Below are positions 47,143 to 54,557 of a stretch of DNA of 64,000 nt, piece by piece. Location of the stretch: assembly GCF_017377855.1 (NCBI RefSeq), contig NZ_JAFREP010000004.1, forward strand, positions 124,001-188,000. Reading direction: 5' to 3'. The DNA comes from Acanthopleuribacter pedis (GTDB taxonomy: Bacteria; Acidobacteriota; Holophagae; Acanthopleuribacterales; Acanthopleuribacteraceae). The stretch's first letter is position 1; the number at the start of each line of letters is the position of its first letter. Below the pieces are notes generated by a model that was not told the origin of the DNA, made no database searches, and worked only from the letters and a program-made list of their open reading frames with translations. Position numbers and translations under genes: made by a program.

Positions 47143-47476
47143 GGAGGAAATCGAACAGACGATTACGGTGCGCTACCATTGCGCCACACGTCCCGTGGGG
47201 ACGCGGCTGGAATCGAACCAGCAACCACCGGCACCCAAAGCTTTGCCCGCATTTCTCACAATTATTCGTCGCGAGAAGCAGAAAGCCTTGTGAGTACGAA
47301 GATTACGACCGAGAGACGGCACAGGGGTCCGACCTATCGGCGTAGCAGTGCTACGGCGAAGGCGGCTCGACCGAGTAACGCGGAGGGCCGCCCCCTCGTA
47401 ATCGCATGACTTTCGGCTTCGTAGCAGAATTCCTTGTGAGAAATGCGGGTTAGAAGGAGGTCTGTTCTAGGCCTCC
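47143..47476 (-). ncRNA. tRNA-mimic (YrlA/Y-RNA-like) RNA, unit 3 (Pro-like), split by a repeat element
   Basis: Same plan as units 1 and 2: outer stem GGAGG/CCTCC (+ 47472-47476 with 47143-47147), inner stem GAACAGAC/GTCTGTTC (8 perfect pairs, 47460-47467 with 47153-47160). A hairpin loop TTTGGGT like a tRNA-Pro(TGG) anticodon loop lies at 47233-47239. T arm GCTGG-TTCGATT-CCAGC (47222-47206), acceptor CGCGTCC/GGACGTG (7 pairs, one G-U) closed by CCACG (47205-47087 region, 47205-47187), D arm GCGC-AATGGTA-GCGC (47184-47170). A 209-bp family-1 element (47245-47453) sits between the leader and the anticodon-like hairpin. Without it the RNA would be ~125 nt. Whether the interrupted copy is still functional is unknown; the element itself can fold out as a hairpin. 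Confidence 0.78.
47245..47453. repeat. Dispersed element family 1, copy E, inserted in tRNA-mimic unit 3
   Basis: CCCGCATTTCTCACAA (from 47246) to TTGTGAGAAATGCGGG (to 47449). The interior is in opposite orientation to copies A and B (GGCCGCCCCCTCGTAATCGC, then GTAGCAGAATTCC near the right end) and keeps only about one 16-bp unit. It interrupts an RNA gene rather than lying after a stop codon. Confidence 0.9.
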
Positions 47477-47600
47477 GAATGAGGCGATGGGAACGGCGGA
47501 AACGACATCTGCTGGGGTTCTAAGATGATGGATGGTCCTTGCGAACCGTCCAGGAGAAGGAAGCAGATGATAAGCCGCCGATCACCGTGTTTGGTAAACC

Positions 47601-47634
47601 GGGAGAACCCGTTTGGTACATGTTGGGTTCTCCC
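47601..47634. repeat. Perfect 10-bp inverted repeat, GGAGAACCCGG family
   Basis: GGGAGAACCC (47601-47610) and GGGTTCTCCC (47625-47634) with a 14-nt loop, 15 bp after the stop of the TerD-domain gene (minus strand). There is no T-run. It may act as a processing or stability hairpin between the mRNA and the downstream RNAs; the same arms recur at 17678-17712. Confidence 0.8.
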
Positions 47635-47649
47635 AATGAAACAAGAGGG

Positions 47650-49815
47650 TTAGAGAAGGTCGGCCAAAATGGTGGCGGTATCGTGGGCATTGAAGTCAGC
47701 CTCTTTGACACCAAAACGAATATCGGCCGTTTCGGATTGCGCGATTTCCCCCTGACGTGCGGCCAGGTGGATTTCGGCGAGGGTTTTTAAGTTGGGACGC
47801 GATTCCCGGTAGCCGACAATCGCCTGGACCGCCTTGGCCACGTTCCCACATTCACCTTCCACATTGTTGTAAAAGGCGCGCGTACCCATGTACAAGTCTG
47901 TCAGGATTGCGCGGCGGGTTTTCAGGTCAACGACCAGGGGAACGCAGTAACTACCGGTGCCGTTCAGGTCAAATTTGTTCACCACGGATTTGATGTCAAA
48001 ACCGCGGTAACGTCGGCTGACCTTTTTCCGAACCATCCAGCCGGCATGGGCCTGCATTTCCGCGAAGGCCTCACCGGCGAATCGGTAAACCTGAATCGCC
48101 AGGTACCGTGTTTCCTTTGGCAATTGGTCCAGCGTCACATCAATGAATTCGGCTGCACCCCGTGGCGCGGATTGGAGGTCACCGGAGTGAACAATGCCGT
48201 CGGATGCCAAGTTGGTGTAGCTGACGTGACCGCGGTACACAAAGGTTTCGTCGAATTGGATGAGCGAGAGGTCCAAGTCGGTTGTTCGCGCGGTTTGTTT
48301 CCAGTAGACAAACAACCGCAAAACCTTTCCTTCATCTATGGGAATCTGGGAACCTCGGCCAAAGGTCAACAAACCATCGGAAGCCGCCCGCTGCTGCAGC
48401 GGCACGATGTAGTGTTCCAGGTCGGGATCAATCCAGACTGACTGATCCACCCAGCTTTCTTTTTCGGCAATCCGGTGTGTTAGTTGTTCACGGATCAACG
48501 CAACCGTTTGATCGACTTGAGAAGGGGTCATGCCCTGAACGGCATTGTTCTCCAGGACCTTCATCTTGCCGCGTTTGTTGACGACGGTTCGAATGGGAGA
48601 TTCGTTGATGGACTGGAAGTAATGCAACAGGACCAATAGGTTTTTGGCGGTAACGGAAGCGGCGCTTCGCTCAAACGCCGCCAAAATGGCGGTGGTCTTC
48701 TTGGGGAAACGCCGCAGGAGCTCGTGAAGCTTGCGCGCCAAAACCCCGGGACGGTGTTCGAGGTGATGCAACAGTTCGGTCACCAACCCATCGGCGATCA
48801 GTTTTTCGGTTTTGCTGTTAAAGGTCACCACCTTCCCATTGCGCAAAAGGTCGAAGGCCTTGTGGGTATGGGGGTGGGTTTTGTGGAATTCGGAAACATG
48901 CAGATAGCGGCCGATTTCCAGCCACAGCCCGCGGTAGCGATTCAGGTCCTCGGCCAGGTTGCGCTGTTTCTCCAAAACACCCAATACCGCGCGCCGTTGG
49001 GGGCGCGAGAACTTGGGAAATGTGATCTTGGTGGCAAGGCTGATATTGGAATCGGTCAAGGCAGCAAAAAGGCGGAGCAGATCGGTGGCGTTTTGTGCCA
49101 AACCCGCGGCGTCCTCGTGGTAGCCTTCCCGCCATAAAAGCCGCATGACCAAGGCCAAATTCTCTTTCTGAGCAATTTGGTTTGGATCAAGGGCCTTTGC
49201 CCCGAACAAGGTCAAAAGTTCGCTTAAATCGTCGTGCCATTCCTCTTTAACCGAAGCATTGGCGTACAAAGCCGCGCGCAGCCAATCACGCAACCGATCC
49301 GAAGCGGTGTCTTCAAACACCAATTCAAGGTCGATCCATTGAACCCGTTCTTCGGTTTCACGTGCGTTTTGATCGGTAACGCCCTGTTCCCACAAGCTGT
49401 TCACTTGGAACTGGGTGATTGGGTCGGCGCCAAAGGCATTCAAATCGAACAACCATTCGGGAACGCGAATGCCGCTTTCCAACAGGGTGCCGTCCTCGAA
49501 CATGTCGAAACGGTTGCCGAGGTAGCCCATCACCCGGCGGGCGAAATAGGCATTGTCCTCGGGGACCTGATCGGGGAAACCGGTGAAAAGGGGCACGTAA
49601 TCCACGTCACCGCCGCGCAAGCTTTTGAGGAAGTTCATGGTGTCCCGATACTTTAGGAAAAAGGTCTCCGAGGCACGATCCAAAAGCTCGGGGTTGGTCA
49701 GGCGATAACCCATGGAAGCGAGTTCGGCCTGGAGCACACATTTATTGGCGGTGCTGATGCCGGGCCCCTCGGAAACCGATAAGATAAAGAGTCGTTTTAA
49801 AGCGATAAAGTTCAT
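47650..49815 (-). CDS. TerD-domain protein with long helical N-terminal region, RNP-associated candidate
   Basis: 721 residues, ATG 49815 with TGAGGTG upstream. Residues ~480-650 match a TerD domain: TTDLDLSLIQFDE, HVSYTNLASDGIVHSGDLQSA, AAEFIDVTLDQLPKETRYLAIQVYRF and FAEMQAHAGWMVRKKV, with the Asp-rich Ca-binding positions (DLDLS, HSGD). Residues ~1-440 are mostly alpha-helical and repeat-like (for example TKITFPKFSRPQRRAVLGVLE and HRPGVLARKLHELLRRFPKK), of a type seen in RNA-binding solenoids; I cannot name the family. The C-terminal ~60 residues are Ala/Glu-rich. It is preceded by a sigma-54 promoter and followed on the same strand by three tRNA-mimic RNAs, so a role as their protein partner or in RNA stress response is inferred. 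It is not Ro60: no vWA/MIDAS is visible. Confidence 0.8.
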   Translation of the reverse strand: MNFIALKRLFILSVSEGPGISTANKCVLQAELASMGYRLTNPELLDRASETFFLKYRDTMNFLKSLRGGDVDYVPLFTGFPDQVPEDNAYFARRVMGYLGNRFDMFEDGTLLESGIRVPEWLFDLNAFGADPITQFQVNSLWEQGVTDQNARETEERVQWIDLELVFEDTASDRLRDWLRAALYANASVKEEWHDDLSELLTLFGAKALDPNQIAQKENLALVMRLLWREGYHEDAAGLAQNATDLLRLFAALTDSNISLATKITFPKFSRPQRRAVLGVLEKQRNLAEDLNRYRGLWLEIGRYLHVSEFHKTHPHTHKAFDLLRNGKVVTFNSKTEKLIADGLVTELLHHLEHRPGVLARKLHELLRRFPKKTTAILAAFERSAASVTAKNLLVLLHYFQSINESPIRTVVNKRGKMKVLENNAVQGMTPSQVDQTVALIREQLTHRIAEKESWVDQSVWIDPDLEHYIVPLQQRAASDGLLTFGRGSQIPIDEGKVLRLFVYWKQTARTTDLDLSLIQFDETFVYRGHVSYTNLASDGIVHSGDLQSAPRGAAEFIDVTLDQLPKETRYLAIQVYRFAGEAFAEMQAHAGWMVRKKVSRRYRGFDIKSVVNKFDLNGTGSYCVPLVVDLKTRRAILTDLYMGTRAFYNNVEGECGNVAKAVQAIVGYRESRPNLKTLAEIHLAARQGEIAQSETADIRFGVKEADFNAHDTATILADLL

Positions 49816-49850
49816 GGTTCACCTCAAAGTATCGGACGGGAAACGCATAG

Positions 49851-49866
49851 AGCAATGCCGATGCCA
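49851..49866 (-). promoter_or_regulatory. Sigma-54 (RpoN) promoter of the TerD-domain gene
   Basis: On the minus strand CTGGCATCGGCATTGCTC gives -24 TGGC and -12 TTGCT with exactly GG-N10-GC spacing. The predicted start near 49840 leaves a ~25-nt leader with a GAGGTG ribosome site before the ATG at 49815. No activator-binding site or sigma-54 activator gene is seen in the window. Confidence 0.8.
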
Positions 49867-50008
49867 GAAGTGATAAGTTGTTTTTTTGTAGGCGGATAAA
49901 TTGGTTACGGTTTTTTGAGGCCCAAAGGGACCCCAGAGAACCTATTCAAAAGCAGCGTTTCTTATCGAAAAAGATATGGTGCTTCAGTTTCCGCCGCCGA
50001 GACGCGCA

Positions 50009-51490
50009 TTAATCCATGATTTGGTTCACACGGGCCACTGCTTTGCGCCAGCCCGCGTAGTTTCGTTGCCGTTGTTCGCCGGCCATGCCGGCTTCGAAGG
50101 CGCGTTCCTCACCCCAGAGGGCCGCGATTTCATCGAGGGACTGGTACCACCCCAGCTTGAGCCCACACAGAAAGGCCACGCCGAGGGCGGTGGTTTCCCG
50201 CACGTGAGGGCGCTTGACGGTCATATCGAGGGTGTCGGCGAGGAATTGACACATCCAACTGTTGGCGACCATGCCCCCGTCGACGCGTAATTCGCGCGCG
50301 TGAATCCCGTCGCCGGCCATGGCGTCGGTGAGATCGCGGGTTTGGTAACAGACCGCTTCAAGCGCGGCACGAACAAGGTGGTCGGCGCCCGCGTCACGGG
50401 TGAGCCCCAAAACAGCGCCCCGTGCGTCTGGGTTCCAGTAAGGTGCGCCCAAGCCGGTAAATGCCGGAACGAAATAAACCCCGTGGTTGTCCGATAAAGC
50501 GGATGCGGGCGCCTCGGAGGCGGCCGCGGTATCGATGACCTTTAAGGCGTCGCGCAACCATTGGATCGCCGCCCCGGCCACAAAAATGCTGCCTTCAAGG
50601 GCGTACGTGCGGCGGCCGTCGAGTTGGTACGCCACGGTTCCCAGTAGCCGATGTTGGGATTCAACCACTTTGTCGCCGGTGTTGAGTACCATAAAACATC
50701 CGGTGCCGTAGGTGCTTTTAACCATGCCCGGCTTAAAGCAGGCTTGGCCGATGGTGGCGGCTTGTTGGTCACCGGCGATGGCAAAGATGGGGATTTCTCG
50801 GCCCAAGAAATCGCAGGTGCCGAAGTCGGCGGCGCTGTCGCAAACCTCGGGTAATATGCCTCTTGGGATTTCGAAAAGCGACAACAGTTCGTCGTCCCAA
50901 GCGCCTTGGTGAATGTCGTATAGCAAGGTTCGCGAGGCATTGGTGGCGTCGGTCGCATGACGCCGTCCTTTGCTTAAATGCCAGAGCAGCCAGGTATCGA
51001 CCGTGCCGAAACACAACCCGCCCGCCGCGGCGGCTTGCGAGGCGTCGGGTTGATTGCGCAGGATCCAGCGTAATTTGGTCGCGGAAAAATAAGGATCCAA
51101 CAACAGGCCTGTTTTGCGGCGAACCATTGCCTCGTGGCCCTGTTGTTTCAGGCGACGGCAATATTCGGCGGTGCGGCGGTCCTGCCAAACGATGGCGTTA
51201 TAAATCGGCTTGCCCGTCAGGCGATCCCAAACCAAGGTGGTTTCCCGTTGGTTGGTAATGCCCACCGCGGCGATCCGCGCGGCGTCGACGCCCGCCGCGT
51301 CCAGGGCACCATGGCACACGGCGCGGGTACTTTGGATCAAATCTTCCGGGTTGTGTTCGACCCAACCGTCGGCGGGGAAGATTTGAGGAAATTCTTGTTG
51401 GGCCATTCCCCGTATGCCGCCCTGGCGGTCAAATAAAATTGCGCGGCTGCTGGTGGTGCCTTGATCAATGGCAAGAATCAGTTCGGACAT
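50009..51490 (-). CDS. glpK: Glycerol kinase
   Basis: 493 residues from the ATG at 51490-51488 (AAGGAACC upstream); a longer in-frame start at 51646 adds unrelated sequence. FGGY-kinase motifs: [17 protein letters not shown] at the N-terminus, [78 protein letters not shown] and [19 protein letters not shown]. It makes glycerol-3-phosphate from glycerol and ATP in the cytoplasm. Length is that of the family. It stands alone; no glpF or glpD is adjacent. Confidence 0.97.
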   Translation of the reverse strand: MSELILAIDQGTTSSRAILFDRQGGIRGMAQQEFPQIFPADGWVEHNPEDLIQSTRAVCHGALDAAGVDAARIAAVGITNQRETTLVWDRLTGKPIYNAIVWQDRRTAEYCRRLKQQGHEAMVRRKTGLLLDPYFSATKLRWILRNQPDASQAAAAGGLCFGTVDTWLLWHLSKGRRHATDATNASRTLLYDIHQGAWDDELLSLFEIPRGILPEVCDSAADFGTCDFLGREIPIFAIAGDQQAATIGQACFKPGMVKSTYGTGCFMVLNTGDKVVESQHRLLGTVAYQLDGRRTYALEGSIFVAGAAIQWLRDALKVIDTAAASEAPASALSDNHGVYFVPAFTGLGAPYWNPDARGAVLGLTRDAGADHLVRAALEAVCYQTRDLTDAMAGDGIHARELRVDGGMVANSWMCQFLADTLDMTVKRPHVRETTALGVAFLCGLKLGWYQSLDEIAALWGEERAFEAGMAGEQRQRNYAGWRKAVARVNQIMD

Positions 51491-51815
51491 AAAGGTTCCT
51501 TGTGCGTCGGAATAAAAGTTAGCGAGCAGGAAGAAAAGGTCCCCTATTCTAACCCGCCTTGGCTGGTGGATTGCCAGACACCGTGACAAAGTCGCCACTC
51601 GGGATGCGGCCCCCTGTTCTGTAGGGATCGCGGCCATCCGTTTCATGCGGTGTCAGCGCCCCGGCGGCAACCCAAACCAGCGCGCCAACGTTAAAACCAA
51701 AAGAAAGACTTGGCCAAAGGAAACGTCTCGTGCCGGACTCGATGAGTTGGTGCGTCTAACGCATGAGCGGCTTGCGCTTCGCGCTTTCTCACGGGAACCG
51801 CGAGGAATGGGTTGA
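51491..51815. other. Intergenic region upstream of glpK, nothing assigned
   Basis: 325 bp that presumably hold the glpK promoter. No convincing promoter or RNA was found. Confidence 0.5.
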
Positions 51816-51976
51816 AACCTAAGAAGCGCTGAAGCGAGGGATTTTGGCTAAAGATCTGGAGCGAAATGGTTTGGGATAAGCGGAAGCGCACCCATTGGGT
51901 GCGGTGAGCATGTTCACAGACCGTTGCAGCCCAGAGGTTTAGCCAAAATCACCGCGAGTTATCGCGCTTCTTAGGT
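51816..51976 (-). repeat. Dispersed element family 2, copy 2
   Basis: 161 bp, ACCTAAGAAGCGCTG to CGCGCTTCTTAGGT, the reverse-oriented near-twin of 46483-46645. It lies in non-coding DNA between glpK and a secreted-protein gene. The ~390 bp that follow it before 52367 contain nothing further I can assign. Confidence 0.88.
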
Positions 51977-52366
51977 GAAAGGGTTGTGGGTGAAAAAAAG
52001 CGCAACAAATTCAGCTCTCTGGCAGAATTCTTCCAGAAAAATACGTGTTAGTTATTGAACGGGTTGCGGGTTTTGCCGGCCGAGAAAGGTCACCTGAACG
52101 GTCTCGGTACCGGCGGAAATGTCTTGCTACCGCCCAGTTTAATGGGCGTTGGTTGATTTAGCTTACACAGCTCGGCTTTTTTCCGAGACGGGGTGATGGT
52201 AAGATTTTTGCTGCGTTTGAAAAGATCGGAAGCGAATGATGTCACGCTTTGCACGGGTATGTAAGGATGATGCAATCTTCGATTTGCGAATTTTTCGCGT
52301 GAAAAACAGAGATCACCCGTTGCTTCATGCTGCAGCCGGTTATCCAAAATTAGCTTGAGGAACTCC

Positions 52367-52825
52367 ATGAAATACTGGTCACTATGCTGTCTACTGTTGG
52401 GAATGTCGGCCTTCGCGCAAACCGACTATGTCGCGCCGTTGCGCACGTTGCTGGAGAACAGAAGCAACGTCAAAACCGTCCTGGTCGTCTTTAATGCCCG
52501 CAACATGGACGAGATCCCCGTACCTGAAACCATGGGATCGACCAAAGTGATCAAAGTCGGCATCAAGTCCGTCTCCGACGTGAGCCGCAACATCGTGAAC
52601 GACATCCTGAAACGTGAGCCGGTCCAAGCGATGTTGCTTTACGATGACGGCGAAAAGTTGGTAACCAACAAACGAACGGTTACCTACCTGATGAAACAGT
52701 CCAAAAAATTTAATTTGGAAATTTACTCCGATTCCCAAGCCAAAAGCAGCCGGGCGATCCACGGTCGGGTGGTGCGCAAAGGGTCCCAATGGGAGTTGGT
52801 TTACGAACTGGGAACGGACGGCTAA
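52367..52825 (+). CDS. Secreted protein of unknown function, paralogue of 53464-53940
   Basis: 152 residues from ATG 52367 with TTGAGGA upstream. Signal peptide MKYWSLCCLLLGMSAFAQ, then a compact ~130-residue alpha/beta domain. It shares with the protein at 53464-53940 the blocks VxxVxVxFN, a STKVIKVxxxSxxDVSxxxN-like stretch and LLYDDGEKLVTNKRTVTYLMK. The alternating strands and helices suggest a Rossmann-like fold, but no catalytic residue is evident. Family not recognised; probably periplasmic. Confidence 0.8.
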   Translation: MKYWSLCCLLLGMSAFAQTDYVAPLRTLLENRSNVKTVLVVFNARNMDEIPVPETMGSTKVIKVGIKSVSDVSRNIVNDILKREPVQAMLLYDDGEKLVTNKRTVTYLMKQSKKFNLEIYSDSQAKSSRAIHGRVVRKGSQWELVYELGTDG

Positions 52826-52877
52826 TCCAAATTTCACCTTATCTTGATGTCGGCCGCGGCCGATAGGAGAAACAGGC

Positions 52878-53150
52878 GTGGCCTCTAAGGGTTCAGCGCC
52901 TGTTTTATTTTGTCCTACAGTGATGGACCCCATGATCGAATCAGTCGGCGGCGGCGTCAACCTGAGCGCCCAATACGCCCAACTCAAAAGTCAAAGCCAA
53001 CCTCAGTCAGCGCCGTTGGAAAGTAGCGGCGGCGGCTTGCCACCAACCGCCTCGGCTTTTGATATCGCCCTGCAAATTCAAGACATCCAGGTCACCAACT
53101 TAGAGCGTACCCTGGATGCCCAGCGCAGCATTATCGACCTGCTTGTCTAA
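52878..53150 (+). CDS. Small protein of unknown function
   Basis: 90 residues from a GTG at 52878 that has AGGAG 8 nt upstream; ATG 52923 is a shorter alternative without such a site. No signal peptide. A Ser/Gln/Gly-rich middle is followed by a helical end ASAFDIALQIQDIQVTNLERTLDAQRSIIDLLV, faintly like small motility-associated proteins of the YjfB kind; I do not assert that. It lies between the two secreted paralogues. Confidence 0.55.
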   Translation: MASKGSAPVLFCPTVMDPMIESVGGGVNLSAQYAQLKSQSQPQSAPLESSGGGLPPTASAFDIALQIQDIQVTNLERTLDAQRSIIDLLV

Positions 53151-53463
53151 GCGCGGATGCGGACGCGTAAAAATTGAAACCCGGTCGCGGTTCTCCCCGG
53201 GCCGAGCCGGTCGATAAGCAGATGTGGTTTTGGGCTGCCGAAGCACGATCCTTTTCTTGAGTTCCGATGCCTAAAAGCCGATAGGGTTCCTACACACGGC
53301 TTTTTATTTCGCAGTGACCTTCCGCGACCAAAGCAAATCGGCGCGTTGTGACGATGGGCATCCCGAACAGCGGCTGTTCCCGAGCACCTTACAGCCCTCC
53401 TGACGACTTGCCTTGCCTTGCCTTGGATCCGCCGAAGCGGCTGATGGACACGAGGTGACAAGA
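53151..53463. other. Intergenic region, nothing assigned
   Basis: 313 bp. The only regular feature is a short CCTTG triplet repeat near 53411-53425. No promoter or terminator could be supported. Confidence 0.5.
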
Positions 53464-53940
53464 ATGAAAGGATCCAAGATCACGCGTTTGCTGGCGATGA
53501 CGATGGTGGCCGGCTTCCTGTTCGGTTCGCTTACCGCCTTTGCACAGGGCGACATCCGCTCCAAAATTAAACTGGTCGTCGACAAGAACCCCGACATCAA
53601 AAAGATCGGGGTTTATTTCAATAAGGACCAAGTCTCGGCGGACCAAATTCCCAACTTGGTGGGGAGTGCGGCCATTATCAAAGTTCCCCTGGCTTCCCTG
53701 CGCGATGTTTCCCAAGCGTTGAACCAGGTACTCAACAACTATGAAATTCAGGCTGTTTTTTTGGTCGACGACGGCAAAAAATTGGTCACCAACTCACGTA
53801 CGGTTAAATACTTCGTCAAAATGGGGTTGAAGAAAAACTTCATGACGTTTTCAGACGCCGAGACCCTTGATGTAAAGGTGAGCGGACGCATCGCCATGCG
53901 TGACGGCAAACTGGGTTTGGAACTGGCCGACGACCAATAA
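53464..53940 (+). CDS. Secreted protein of unknown function, paralogue of 52367-52825
   Basis: 158 residues from ATG 53464 (GAGGTGACA upstream). Signal peptide (residues ~1-27, cleavage near TAFAQ) followed by the same domain as its paralogue: IKKIGVYFNKDQ, AAIIKVPLASLRDVSQALNQVL, VFLVDDGKKLVTNSRTVKYFVKMG. Sequence identity between the two is moderate, so the duplication is not recent. Followed by a strong bidirectional terminator. Function unknown. Confidence 0.82.
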   Translation: MKGSKITRLLAMTMVAGFLFGSLTAFAQGDIRSKIKLVVDKNPDIKKIGVYFNKDQVSADQIPNLVGSAAIIKVPLASLRDVSQALNQVLNNYEIQAVFLVDDGKKLVTNSRTVKYFVKMGLKKNFMTFSDAETLDVKVSGRIAMRDGKLGLELADDQ

Positions 53941-53956
53941 ATCCCCAAGCCAACAC

Positions 53957-54000
53957 AACCAAAAACGGACGCGGTGGAACAGCCGCGTCCGTTTTTGGTT
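53957..54000. terminator. Bidirectional hairpin terminator
   Basis: A perfect 18-bp stem: AACCAAAAACGGACGCGG (53957-53974) and its complement (53983-54000), with an 8-nt loop TGGAACAG. A/T runs within the arms suit termination in either direction, here after the secreted paralogue gene. Confidence 0.8.
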
Positions 54001-54216
54001 TGGCCGGCCGGTTCATTGAGCCGTCCCCGACCAAGCAAGGGTGACGCCCCCACGCTTTTCCCGAAACCTCGCCGTCGTCCGTTCAAGCCGGCCGTGAAAT
54101 GCCGCGCCGGGGCATGTCTTATTGGAGCCCATCTTTTATTCCTGGTTGACCCCCTATGCGACCCCCTGCTAAAACCTTAGCCATTCTAGTCGCTCCAGCG
54201 CGGGAGGGTTATCCCC

Positions 54217-54513
54217 ATGACGGACATCACACATGAAACCGTGGAACATTACGCCAAACTGGCCAATTTAGCTTTTGATCCGGCCGACGCCGAACTGTTG
54301 GCGCGCCAACTGGGCTCCATTTTGTCGCACGTCGAAAAAATCGCCGAATTGAATCTGGACGATGTGCCCGCCACGCGTTTTGTGTTACCGCAAGAGCCCG
54401 CCCATCGGGAAGATGAGGTGCGCCCCAGTCTTGGCGCCGAACAAGCACTGGCCAATGCGCCCGATACCGAGAGCCACCACTTCCTGGTACCCAAGGTTAT
54501 CAACGTTAAATAG
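54217..54513 (+). CDS. gatC: Asp-tRNA(Asn)/Glu-tRNA(Gln) amidotransferase subunit C
   Basis: 98 residues, ATG 54217 (GGAGGG upstream). GatC features: ITHETVEHYAKLANLAF, LGSILSHVEKIAELNLDDV and the terminal HFLVPKVI. It anchors GatA and GatB in the enzyme that amidates misacylated Glu-tRNA(Gln) or Asp-tRNA(Asn). gatA follows after 44 nt; gatB is not in the window. Confidence 0.96.
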   Translation: MTDITHETVEHYAKLANLAFDPADAELLARQLGSILSHVEKIAELNLDDVPATRFVLPQEPAHREDEVRPSLGAEQALANAPDTESHHFLVPKVINVK

Positions 54514-54557
54514 GCGTTTCGCTGCTAGGCGACAGGACGTCGAAGGAAAATAGGGTT

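Noticed and set aside
46797..47476. Ordinary tRNA genes (Arg, Pro, Trp-like)
   Set aside because: T arm, acceptor and D arm are present but in permuted order; no 5' acceptor strand precedes the anticodon-like hairpin and the acceptor ends are joined by a short loop without a CCA end.
47650..49815. Ro60/TROVE protein
   Set aside because: No vWA/MIDAS DxSxS motif and no convincing TROVE start; the recognisable C-terminal domain is TerD.
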